Part shown: piece by piece, positions 1 to 7,573 of the stretch
Numbering within the stretch: the stretch's first letter is position 1
How the letters are laid out: each line of letters begins with the position of its first letter
Assembly (NCBI GenBank): GCA_040772885.1
Contig: JAXGXF010000021.1
Coordinates: forward strand, 1-18,899
Direction of reading: 5' to 3'
From: Pullichristensenella sp002068815
Lineage (GTDB): Bacteria; Bacillota; Clostridia; Christensenellales; Aristaeellaceae
Length of the DNA: 18,899 nt
The notes under the pieces: generated by a model
The model's input: the letters and a program-made list of their open reading frames with translations, nothing else
What the model was told of the DNA's origin: nothing
The model's database searches: none
Program-made: the position numbers and the translations under genes

Positions 1-20
1 CGTTTCAAGCGGCAAGAGTT

Positions 21-49
21 ATTATAGCAAGCAGCGGGTACGTTGTCAA
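21..49 (-). promoter_or_regulatory. Consensus sigma-A promoter firing out of the window
   Basis: On the minus strand TTGACA (44-49) is followed after exactly 17 bases by TATAAT (21-26), a perfect match to the vegetative consensus. The -35 box overlaps the stop codon of spoVFB. Transcription would start near position 13-14 and read leftward into a gene that lies outside the window, so its target is unknown. The match is seen directly; its use is inferred. Confidence 0.8.
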
Positions 50-687
50 GTGTTTTTTTCAAATTCCCGAATTTCTTTTTCCGGCGGTGTCGAAGCGGGC
101 CGAGACGGCAGCAAAACCGGCTGAATCTGGCGGTTGTTCAGCGCCTCGATCGCGGCCTCGGGGACGAGCTCCATCTCCGAAACGAGCGAATTCGGCTTCC
201 CGCGCCAATCGTCCTGTCGAAACGGCACGAAGAATATGTGCTTCATCGAAAGCAGCGCGCCGATGTTCTTCGCGGACCGCCCCAACCCATCGTTCGTCGA
301 GACGGCGAGCAGCACCGGGCGACCGTTGCGCATGTGCGACTTCGCGGCCATCGTCGCGGGCGTGTCCGTGATTCCCTCGGCCATCTTCGCAAGCGAGTTG
401 CCGGTGCACGGCGCGACGACGATCAGGTCCAAGAGCTTCTTCGGGCCGATCGGCTCGACCTCCTGCAGCGTGTGCCAGATCGGGCGCCCTGTGATGCGCT
501 CGAATTCCCCGCGCATTTCGGCGGCGTTTCCGTAGCGCGTATCGAGCGCGTAGGCGGTTTCGGACATGATCGGATAGAGCTCCGCGCCGGCTGCGGCGAG
601 CGCCTCAAAGCTCTTGAATACGGCCTTGAATGTACAGAACGATCCCGTCATCACGCAGCCGATGCGGACGTCCTTGAGTTCAGTCAC
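46..687 (-). CDS. spoVFB: Dipicolinate synthase subunit B
   Basis: Subunit B of dipicolinate synthase, a flavoprotein-like partner of SpoVFA. The pair oxidises the lysine-pathway intermediate to dipicolinic acid in the mother cell, and the product is loaded into the forespore core for heat resistance. The 213-residue length is usual for the family. Recognisable features are the N-terminal IGCVMTGSFCTF stretch, the PCTGNSLAKMAEGITDTPATMA segment (seen near residues 92-113) and the VSTNDGLGRSAKNIG segment, all typical of SpoVFB and the wider flavoprotein fold. The start is GTG at 687, overlapping the end of spoVFA by 8 bases, with an AAAGGGGGAA Shine-Dalgarno inside spoVFA, so the two are translationally coupled. 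The C-terminal 25 residues are polar and probably flexible. Function is assigned with high confidence from sequence likeness and from the neighbour. Confidence 0.93.
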   Translation of the reverse strand: MTELKDVRIGCVMTGSFCTFKAVFKSFEALAAAGAELYPIMSETAYALDTRYGNAAEMRGEFERITGRPIWHTLQEVEPIGPKKLLDLIVVAPCTGNSLAKMAEGITDTPATMAAKSHMRNGRPVLLAVSTNDGLGRSAKNIGALLSMKHIFFVPFRQDDWRGKPNSLVSEMELVPEAAIEALNNRQIQPVLLPSRPASTPPEKEIREFEKNT

Positions 688-1510
688 GGCTGATTCCCCC
701 TTTTCTGAGTGCGAGTATGTGCGACATCAGAACCATCGCGGCGCTCTCCGGGCAGTACCGGCCGGGCAGGCCCGGCTCCCGCCACGCGCGCAGGTCCAGC
801 GAGCGGGCCGCCTCGAGGTCGATGCCGTAGGGCGGGCTCGCGAGATCGATGAACAGCGTTCCGGCGTCCGCGCGGGAAAGTTCGTCCTTCCCGAGCACCG
901 GGTAGGGCGGCGTCGAAAACACGATGTGGCGGCCGGGCAGCGCGTCGGCGATCTTCGCGGTCTCGACCGCCTGCGCCCCGCGGGACTGCGCGAGCCGCAT
1001 GCCGCGGTCGGTGCGCGAGGCGACCGTCGCGCGCGCGCCGAGCGCGACGAGTCTCTCCGTCAGCGCGCGGCCGATCCGCCCCCAGCCGACGATCAGGCAG
1101 TCGCAGTCCATGATCGCGCGCTCCGTCGCGCGCATCGCCGAGTAGATCGCGCCCTCGGCGGTCAGTTCGGCGTTGCGCTGGAGGAAGTCCTCGTCCTTCG
1201 TCAGATCGCGCGCGTCGAACCGCTCCAGACCGGCCGGCGGTATCTGCGGGCCGCAGAACACGAGCCGCGCGCCGGAATGTAAGTGCCCGAGAAGGTCTCC
1301 GATGCCAAACGGCGTCTCGGCGAGGTCGCACTTGAGCGGACTGTTGAGAACCACCGTCTCCGCGTCCGCGGCGGCCTTCAGCGGCGCGGACGGGACCTGC
1401 GCGAGTCCGGACCGCTCCAGGCCCGCCGCGCGCGCGTCCAAGCCGCGCTCCCGGAGCAGCCGGACGAGAAACGCGCTGCGGCGGTCGCCCCCCGCAACAA
1501 AAATGTCCAT
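680..1510 (-). CDS. spoVFA: Dipicolinate synthase subunit A
   Basis: Subunit A of dipicolinate synthase, the NAD(P)-dependent dehydrogenase-like part of the enzyme that makes dipicolinic acid during sporulation. The protein is 276 residues, slightly shorter than the roughly 300 of Bacillus. It starts with MDIFVAGGDRR, the usual SpoVFA beginning, and has a Rossmann dinucleotide loop, CLIVGWGRIGRAL, at about residues 135-148. I place the start at the ATG at 1510: AAAGGTGG lies 7 bases upstream, and the residues encoded further upstream do not resemble the family. It shares an 8-base overlap with spoVFB. A sigma-K-like promoter precedes it. Presence of this gene says the organism makes DPA by the SpoVF route rather than by the EtfA route used by some clostridia that lack spoVF. 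Confidence 0.92.
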   Translation of the reverse strand: MDIFVAGGDRRSAFLVRLLRERGLDARAAGLERSGLAQVPSAPLKAAADAETVVLNSPLKCDLAETPFGIGDLLGHLHSGARLVFCGPQIPPAGLERFDARDLTKDEDFLQRNAELTAEGAIYSAMRATERAIMDCDCLIVGWGRIGRALTERLVALGARATVASRTDRGMRLAQSRGAQAVETAKIADALPGRHIVFSTPPYPVLGKDELSRADAGTLFIDLASPPYGIDLEAARSLDLRAWREPGLPGRYCPESAAMVLMSHILALRKGGISRD

Positions 1511-1534
1511 AGAACCCCCACCTTTCTGACTGGG

Positions 1535-1562
1535 CATCGTATGCGGCAGGGTGCGCAAGGGT
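1535..1562 (-). promoter_or_regulatory. Possible sigma-K promoter of spoVFAB
   Basis: On the minus strand an AC dinucleotide (1561-1562) is followed after 17 bases by CATACGATG (1535-1543). The sigma-K pattern is AC, 16-17 bases, CATANNNTA, so only the last base of the -10 differs. The predicted start lies a few bases before the spoVFA Shine-Dalgarno. In Bacillus subtilis spoVF is under sigma K, which supports the reading, but the motif is short and this remains an inference. Confidence 0.5.
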
Positions 1563-1564
1563 TC

Positions 1565-1601
1565 AAAAAACGGCCCCGCGGACAAGCTGTCCGCGGGGCC
1601 G
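1565..1601 (-). terminator. Intrinsic terminator of glyA-dUTPase operon
   Basis: A perfect 14-bp stem (1571-1584 with 1588-1601) closed by a 3-base loop is followed on the minus strand by six T residues (1565-1570). It lies 15 bp beyond the dUTPase stop codon and separates that operon from spoVFA. On the plus strand no T run follows, so it is a one-way terminator. Confidence 0.93.
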
Positions 1602-1616
1602 ACAAAGAAGCATTTC

Positions 1617-1988
1617 TCAGGACTCGAGCTCGTGGATGTCGTAGCCGGGCTTTTGCGATTTCCCGTGCTGGCGGTCGAGGTTCTCCCGGTTTTTCAGGCA
1701 GTAGCGCCGGAAGAGCTCGTCGGCGTCCATGCCGGAGGCGATCGCGAGGCTCACGAAGAAGTGGAGTATATCGACGATCTCCTCCTTGACGTACTCGGCG
1801 TCGGTCGGCTTCGGGTTCTTCCACCACTTGAAGTTCGTGCCGGCGAGCATCTCCCCGAGCTCCGCGAAGGTCGCCATCGCGAACCTCTGCAGCCACTCGT
1901 CGTCGGTCACGCGCTCGAGATGGCGCGTCTCGGCGATCTCGCGGTTGAACGCCGCCTGCATCTCGAAGATGCGCTCGAGCTTATCCAT
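1617..1988 (-). CDS. Dimeric dUTPase (all-alpha NTP pyrophosphatase family)
   Basis: Probable dUTP diphosphatase, which hydrolyses dUTP to dUMP and pyrophosphate. It thereby keeps uracil out of DNA and supplies the substrate of thymidylate synthase. The 123 residues have the pattern of the dimeric dUTPase family. After an MQxxFNxxI start comes the first metal-binding helix EFGE-like motif (FAELGEML, about residues 41-48), then NFKWWKN, then the second acidic helix EEIVDILHFFVSLAI (about 69-83), and the C-terminal Y..KN..N..RQ....GYD signature. The start at 1988 overlaps the glyA stop region by 8 bases with only a weak ribosome site, so translation is probably coupled to glyA. A MazG-like pyrophosphatase acting on another NTP is the alternative, but the C-terminal signature favours dUTPase. 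Confidence 0.82.
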   Translation of the reverse strand: MDKLERIFEMQAAFNREIAETRHLERVTDDEWLQRFAMATFAELGEMLAGTNFKWWKNPKPTDAEYVKEEIVDILHFFVSLAIASGMDADELFRRYCLKNRENLDRQHGKSQKPGYDIHELES

Positions 1989-3219
1989 ACAGCGGGAACC
2001 GCTCGCACAGGCCGAGCGCGCGCTCTCGGACGCCCGGGAGGACGGCCTCGCCGTTTTCGACGACGTCCGCGATCATGCCCGCGATCTCGGCCATCTCCGG
2101 CTCCCGCATGCCGCGCGATGTGACGGCGGGCGTGCCGACGCGCAGGCCGCTCGTCACAAACGGCGAACGCTTTTCGCGCGGGACGGTGTTCTTGTTCGTC
2201 GTGATGTTCGCCTCGCCGAGCAGAGCCTCGAGCTGTTTTCCGGTGATCTCGAGGTCGGAGAGGTCGAGGAGCATCAGGTGGTTGTCCGTTCCGCCGGACA
2301 CGAGCCTAACGCCGCGCGCGGTCAGGCCCTCGGCGAGCTTTTTGGCGTTTCTGACGATCCGGCGCTGGTACTCCATGAACTCCTCGGTCATGGCCTCCTT
2401 GAAGCACACGGCCTTCGCCGCGATCACGTGCTCGAGCGGGCCGCCCTGCGTGCCGGGGAAGATCGCCTTGTCGATCGCCTTGGCGTATTCCTCGCGGCAG
2501 AGGATCAGGCCGCCGCGCGGGCCGCGCAGCGTCTTGTGCGTCGTGGTCGTCGTGACGTCGGCGTACGGGATCGGGCTCATGTGCTCACCCGCGGCGACGA
2601 GCCCCGCGATGTGCGCCATGTCCACCATCAGATACGCGCCGACCTCGTCGCAGATCTCGCGGAACTTCTGAAAGTCGATCGCGCGCGCATAGGCGCTCGC
2701 GCCGGCGACGATCATCTTCGGCCTGCACTCGTTAGCGACCTTGCGCACCTCGGCGTAGTCGAGCCGCTCGGTCTCGGCGTCGACGTTGTAGGGGACGACG
2801 TTGAAGTACTTGCCGGACAGGTTGACCGGGCTCCCGTGCGTCAGGTGGCCGCCGTTGGAGAGGCTCATGCCCATGATCGTGTCGCCGGGGTTCAGCAGCG
2901 CGAAGTACACGGCCGTGTTCGCCTGCGCGCCGGAGTGCGGCTGGACGTTCGCGTGCTCCGCGCCGAACAGCTTCTTCGCGCGCTCGCGCGCCAGTTCCTC
3001 GACCTGGTCGACGAATTCGCAGCCGCCGTAGTACCGCTTTCCGGGATATCCCTCGGCGTACTTGTTCGTGAGGTGCGAACCCATCGCCTGCATGACCGCG
3101 GCGCTGACGAAGTTCTCCGACGCGATCAGCTCGATGTGGGTCTGCTGGCGCCTGAGCTCGCGCTCCATCGCCTCGTAAATCTCGGGGTCCGCTTGCCGTA
3201 CGGCGGGGTATTCAAGCAT
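1981..3219 (-). CDS. glyA: Serine hydroxymethyltransferase
   Basis: PLP enzyme that interconverts serine plus tetrahydrofolate with glycine plus 5,10-methylene-tetrahydrofolate, the main one-carbon supply. The 412 residues match the usual bacterial length. The PLP-binding lysine is K229 in the TTTTTHKTLRGPRGG motif, the same number as in Escherichia coli. Other family marks are IELIASENF near residue 35, the NKYAEGYPGKRYYGGCEFVD segment near 52-71 and NVQPHSGAQAN near 90-100. GAGGAGG lies 9 bases before the ATG. It is the first gene of an operon with the dUTPase gene, and both products converge on thymidylate synthase (methylene-THF and dUMP). A promoter at 3327-3356 gives a leader of about 100 bases. 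Confidence 0.97.
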   Translation of the reverse strand: MLEYPAVRQADPEIYEAMERELRRQQTHIELIASENFVSAAVMQAMGSHLTNKYAEGYPGKRYYGGCEFVDQVEELARERAKKLFGAEHANVQPHSGAQANTAVYFALLNPGDTIMGMSLSNGGHLTHGSPVNLSGKYFNVVPYNVDAETERLDYAEVRKVANECRPKMIVAGASAYARAIDFQKFREICDEVGAYLMVDMAHIAGLVAAGEHMSPIPYADVTTTTTHKTLRGPRGGLILCREEYAKAIDKAIFPGTQGGPLEHVIAAKAVCFKEAMTEEFMEYQRRIVRNAKKLAEGLTARGVRLVSGGTDNHLMLLDLSDLEITGKQLEALLGEANITTNKNTVPREKRSPFVTSGLRVGTPAVTSRGMREPEMAEIAGMIADVVENGEAVLPGVRERALGLCERFPLYG

Positions 3220-3282
3220 GGCTGCTGCCTCCTCAACCTGTTTTTCTACGCGGAAAGATCAGAAAAACCGCAGATTTTTCGT

Positions 3283-3316
3283 GTCGGCGGGCGGAGGTAC
3301 GGTACCGCACGCCGAC
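3283..3316 (-). other. Hairpin in the glyA leader
   Basis: Within the predicted 5' leader of glyA a 7-bp stem (3283-3289 with 3310-3316), one G-A mismatch and a further 4-bp stem (3291-3294 with 3305-3308) enclose a 10-base loop. It is not followed by a T run on the minus strand, so it is not a terminator. It does not show the conserved cores of a glycine riboswitch or a T-box. Its role is unknown; it could be a structural or protein-binding leader element. Confidence 0.4.
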
Positions 3317-3326
3317 GATCAAGATA

Positions 3327-3356
3327 ATATTATGCGATGTCGCGCGCATGTGACAA
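3327..3356 (-). promoter_or_regulatory. glyA promoter
   Basis: On the minus strand TTGTCA (3351-3356) and TAATAT (3327-3332) are 18 bases apart, close to the sigma-A consensus. It sits in the 187-bp gap between the metal ATPase gene and glyA, so glyA need not be read from the metal operon. No terminator for the metal operon is visible in that gap. Confidence 0.65.
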
Positions 3357-3406
3357 GCGCGACCGTGTTAAGTCGCGCCCGCCGTCGAACATTTCGCCGG
3401 GATGGT

Positions 3407-5218
<1,812 letters not shown>

Positions 5219-5232
5219 GGGCGTTTCCTCCT

Positions 5233-5598
5233 TTACTCGAGTATGTGCTCCATCCCCTGGTCGATGATCGCGCGCACGTGGTCGTCCGCGAGCGCGTAGA
5301 ACACCGTCTTCCCGTCCCTTCGCGCGCGCACGAGCTTCGCCTGCTTGAGCGCGCGGAGCTGGTGCGAGATCGCCGACTGCGTCATCGACAGGAGCTGCGC
5401 GATGTCGCAGACGCACATCTCCGACTCGAACAGCGCGTAGAGTATCCGTATGCGCGTCGAGTCCGAAAACAGCCGGAACAGCTCCGCGAGGTCGGAGAGC
5501 ACCTCCTCCCCGGGCATCTCCGCGCACACGCGCTTCAGCACGTCCTCATGCAGGTGCATGAAGTCGCAGACCTCGAAGCCGCAGTCGTTTTGCTTCAT
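5233..5598 (-). CDS. CadC-like ArsR/SmtB-family metal-sensing repressor
   Basis: Winged-helix repressor that leaves DNA when it binds heavy metal, controlling its own operon with the ATPase. The 121 residues contain the ArsR helix-turn-helix (VCDIAQLLSMTQSAISHQLRAL, about 63-84). Both metal sites known from CadC can be read. The alpha3N site has C6 and C11 at the N terminus and C62-V-C64 in the recognition-helix lead. The alpha5 site has D105, H107, H118 and E121, with the same spacing as D101, H103, H114 and E117 of plasmid pI258 CadC. Metal specificity is therefore likely Cd/Pb through the cysteines, with zinc at the alpha5 site. AAAGGATG precedes the ATG. The upstream 12-2-12 operator completes an autoregulated cassette. 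Confidence 0.92.
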   Translation of the reverse strand: MKQNDCGFEVCDFMHLHEDVLKRVCAEMPGEEVLSDLAELFRLFSDSTRIRILYALFESEMCVCDIAQLLSMTQSAISHQLRALKQAKLVRARRDGKTVFYALADDHVRAIIDQGMEHILE

Positions 5599-5609
5599 AA
5601 TAACATCCT

Positions 5610-5635
5610 TTCATATGAGCATTCGTTCATATGAA
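5610..5635 (-). promoter_or_regulatory. 12-2-12 operator for the ArsR/CadC-type repressor
   Basis: Two 12-base arms, TTCATATGAGCA (5610-5621) and CGTTCATATGAA (5624-5635), are inverted about a 2-base centre and match in 10 of 12 positions. This 12-2-12 layout with ATATGAAC-like half sites is what SmtB/CadC-family repressors bind. It abuts and shares one base with the -10 box of the promoter, so bound repressor would block the start site. Confidence 0.85.
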
Positions 5636-5664
5636 GTATACGCCCTCGAGCCCGTCCGCGTCAA
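5635..5664 (-). promoter_or_regulatory. Promoter of the metal-resistance operon
   Basis: On the minus strand TTGACG (5659-5664) and TATACT (5635-5640) are separated by 18 bases. The start site falls inside the operator at 5610-5635, and the regulator gene begins at 5598. Confidence 0.85.
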
Positions 5665-5684
5665 TCCCATTCCCAAATTTTACA

Positions 5685-5718
5685 CAAAAAAGGCGGGGCC
5701 GGAATGATCCGACCCCGC
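5685..5718 (-). terminator. Intrinsic terminator after the YugP-type gene
   Basis: An 11-bp stem (5693-5703 with 5708-5718, one G-U pair) with a 4-base loop is followed on the minus strand by a T run at 5685-5691. It ends transcription of the protease gene, about 20 bp beyond its stop codon, just before the promoter of the metal operon. Confidence 0.9.
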
Positions 5719-5737
5719 AAAAAGTTCCTGAATGGAT

Positions 5738-6433
5738 TCAATCCCGCCTGCGCCCGCCCGCGATCGCGAGCAGCCGCAAAAGCTGCATCACCGCCATGAA
5801 CGCGGCCGCGACATAGGTCAGCGCGGCGGCGGAGAGCACCTTCTTCGCTCCGGCGAGCTGCTCGCCCTCGAGGTATCCCCCGCCCTCGAGCGCGGCGAGC
5901 GCGCGGCGGGAGGCGTCGAACTCGACCGGCAGCGAGATCAGGGAGAAGGTGACCGCGAGCGCGAACAGCCCGATGCCGACGTAGAGCAGCGGGTCCCACG
6001 AGAAGATCAGCCCCGCGAGGAACAGCGGCCACGAGAGCATCGAGCCGATGTTGACCATCGGCACGGCGGCGGTGCGGAGCACGAGCGGTCCATAGCCGTC
6101 GCGGTGCTGCAGCACGTGGCCGGCCTCGTGCGCCGCGACGCCGAGCGCCGCGACCGAGCCGGAGCTTGCCGTCGAGTCGGAGAGCCGGAGCACCATGTTC
6201 CGGGGGTCGTAGTGGTCGGTCAGATTGCCGCCGACGCGCTCGACGGACACGTCGGTGACGCCCTCGCTCGCGAGCAGCCGCTCGACGACCTGCGTCGCCG
6301 TCATACCCGAGCGCGCGGGCACCTTTGCGTATTTGCTGAACGTGCCCGACACCCGCGCCTGCGCCCACAGCGACATAATCAGCGCCGGGATGATCAGCAG
6401 AAACGTCCAGTCGTAGAAAAACGGAAAGTACAT
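5738..6433 (-). CDS. Membrane-bound zinc metallopeptidase, YugP family
   Basis: Probable membrane zinc protease of the YugP (neutral zinc metallopeptidase) family. Its substrates are unknown. The 231 residues begin with an N-terminal membrane helix (about 9-25), followed by a cytoplasmic or surface domain with HEAGH at 102-106 providing two zinc-binding histidines and the catalytic glutamate. VEFDASRRAL further on (about residue 175) supplies the likely third ligand, E or D. Three more hydrophobic stretches follow (VGIGLFALAVTFSLISL and the C-terminal VAAAFMAVMQLLRLLAIA among them). The start is the ATG at 6433, with GAGGAGG 9 bases upstream; longer reading frames lack a ribosome site. It appears to be a single-gene transcript with its own promoter and terminator. 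Confidence 0.88.
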   Translation of the reverse strand: MYFPFFYDWTFLLIIPALIMSLWAQARVSGTFSKYAKVPARSGMTATQVVERLLASEGVTDVSVERVGGNLTDHYDPRNMVLRLSDSTASSGSVAALGVAAHEAGHVLQHRDGYGPLVLRTAAVPMVNIGSMLSWPLFLAGLIFSWDPLLYVGIGLFALAVTFSLISLPVEFDASRRALAALEGGGYLEGEQLAGAKKVLSAAALTYVAAAFMAVMQLLRLLAIAGGRRRD

Positions 6434-6494
6434 TCGGAAAACCTCCTCGCACAGTGTGCGCTCACAGCCCGGGAAGCTCCTCGGGGTTGTACAT

Positions 6495-6503
6495 ATTCTA
6501 CCA
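6495..6503 (-). promoter_or_regulatory. Extended -10 promoter of the YugP-type gene
   Basis: TGGTAGAAT on the minus strand forms an extended -10 element (TG, one base, TAGAAT). No good -35 hexamer stands 17 bases upstream, as is common with extended -10 promoters. The start site would be about 55 bases before the ATG at 6433. Confidence 0.5.
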
Positions 6504-6524
6504 CACCCGGGCCGGTCCCGCCAC

Positions 6525-6563
6525 ACATTTTGCCCCAAAACCGCGGTTTCGACGACAAAATGT
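6525..6563. repeat. Nested inverted repeat upstream of the YugP-type promoter
   Basis: ACATTTTG (6525-6532) and CAAAATGT (6556-6563) form a perfect 8-bp dyad. Almost concentric within it is the palindrome AAACCGCGGTTT (6538-6549). The region lies between the stop codon of the orphan gene at 6592 and the promoter at 6495-6503. No T run follows on the minus strand, so an operator is more likely than a terminator, but nothing proves either. Confidence 0.4.
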
Positions 6564-6591
6564 CACCCGGAGGCGCCGTAACCGCAGCCGG

Positions 6592-7488
6592 TCAGGAGGC
6601 GCCGGACCACAGCGCCGTCAGCTGCCACGGCCCTTGGTTTCCGCCGGCGGGCACGGCGCGGAAGAACACGCAATCGGCGCGCGCATGGCGGTCCGCGACC
6701 CGGGTGAACAGCGCGACCGCGCTCTTCGCGTCCGGCGGCGCGTATTTGACCGCCCCGCACGCGATCGCGTCCCCGGCGAGCGACTTCGGCAGGTTTCTGC
6801 CGCGCAGCTCCGGCGCGAGATACATGTCCGCCTCTCCCGCGAGCCCCAAAATCGCGGCCTCGAACGCGGCGATCGCGGTGTTCTCGGCGGTCTCCGGCCA
6901 GCGCGGCGCGCCGTGCGTCCACGCGCCCTCGCTCGACAAAAGGCGCAGCCCCTCGCCCGACGCCTGCCATCGCTCGAGCACCGCGTGGCCGACGGTGTCG
7001 TTGCGGTCGGTCGCGCAGTCGAGCCGCCCGTCGCCCGTGTGCCGCACGCGGCTGAACCGCGCGAACCCGTTCAACTGCCCGTCCGCGTCGAGCGTCGCGG
7101 CGTACCGTTCGCCCCCGATCGCGCCGAGCAGCAGCGTGCCGCCCGGAACCGGAATCTCCTCCGGCTCCCCCGCCCCCTCGGGGAGCTCCGCGCTTCGAAA
7201 CCGCACGCGCGGCCTTTCCTCGCAGTCGAGCTCCACCTCGAGCGCGCCGCCCGGCCAGCTTACGCAGTACAGGTCCTCCGGCACGCCTACCGGCACGCCG
7301 CCGGACAATACGAGCCTCCGCGCGAGCGGCCTCGCACCGGATTCGAGCGGCCGGTACTCGATGTACGCGGGCCCGCGCGGCGAGACCGGATAGATCAGCG
7401 GCGCGTCCCCCGCGCACTCCCCGGCGAAGCGCCCGTTCAGGTACACCATGCCCGCGACGGGCGCGGAAATCAACAGCGTCGGCTGCAT
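6592..7488 (-). CDS. Conserved-looking protein of unknown function
   Basis: I do not recognise this protein. It has 298 residues from the ATG at 7488 (300 if the ATG at 7494 is used). The ribosome site is a run of G residues, whose spacing suits 7488 better. There is no signal peptide or membrane segment, so it is probably cytoplasmic. The first 40 residues (LLISAPVAGMVYLNGRFAGE and onward) read like a small beta-sandwich similar to PEGA-type repeats. The middle, about 110-190, is also beta-rich (GGTLLLGAIGGERYAATLD, GDGRLDCATDRNDTVGHAVLERW). The C-terminal part contains a helical stretch (ENTAIAAFEAAILGLAGEADMYL split around residues 203-225) and ends in a compact ALFTRVADRHARADCVFFRAV segment. 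Overall this suggests a beta-rich multidomain protein of coding origin. It diverges from the phosphatase-fold gene on the other side, with 85 bp between the starts. Function is unassigned. Confidence 0.75.
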   Translation of the reverse strand: MQPTLLISAPVAGMVYLNGRFAGECAGDAPLIYPVSPRGPAYIEYRPLESGARPLARRLVLSGGVPVGVPEDLYCVSWPGGALEVELDCEERPRVRFRSAELPEGAGEPEEIPVPGGTLLLGAIGGERYAATLDADGQLNGFARFSRVRHTGDGRLDCATDRNDTVGHAVLERWQASGEGLRLLSSEGAWTHGAPRWPETAENTAIAAFEAAILGLAGEADMYLAPELRGRNLPKSLAGDAIACGAVKYAPPDAKSAVALFTRVADRHARADCVFFRAVPAGGNQGPWQLTALWSGAS

Positions 7489-7521
7489 CGGCATCCCCCC
7501 CGTGCCAGCCTATGCCGGCTA

Positions 7522-7551
7522 TTGACAATGTAGTCGCGCGGGTGCTATGCT
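7522..7551 (+). promoter_or_regulatory. Sigma-A promoter of the EEP-fold gene
   Basis: TTGACA (7522-7527) is followed after 18 bases by TATGCT (7546-7551), preceded by TG one base away, so the -10 is extended. Because the -10 covers the ATG at 7547, that ATG cannot be the start of translation, and the gene is placed to start at 7574. Confidence 0.85.
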
Positions 7552-7573
7552 TCTCTCGGGGGGGGCGAGGGAT

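Noticed and set aside
1571..1601. The strong hairpin as a plus-strand terminator
   Set aside because: No T run follows on the plus strand. The T run is on the minus side, so it serves the glyA-dUTPase operon only.
3220..3320. Glycine or T-box riboswitch in the glyA leader
   Set aside because: The conserved glycine aptamer sequences and the T-box sequence AGGGUGGNACCGCG are not present.
1729..3327. A 532-codon plus-strand reading frame across glyA and the dUTPase gene
   Set aside because: It runs antisense to glyA, a sure gene, and its arginine-rich, repetitive composition is what GC-rich antisense frames give. No ribosome site or family likeness was seen.
5219..5527. An upstream extension of the ATPase frame to 5527
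   Set aside because: It overlaps the ArsR-type gene in another frame and has no family likeness. The ATG at 5218 has a good ribosome site and starts at the first membrane helix.
7547..7573. An earlier start for the EEP-fold gene at 7547
   Set aside because: That ATG is inside the -10 box of the promoter, so it lies upstream of the transcription start. The ATG at 7574 has a ribosome site and starts the membrane anchor.
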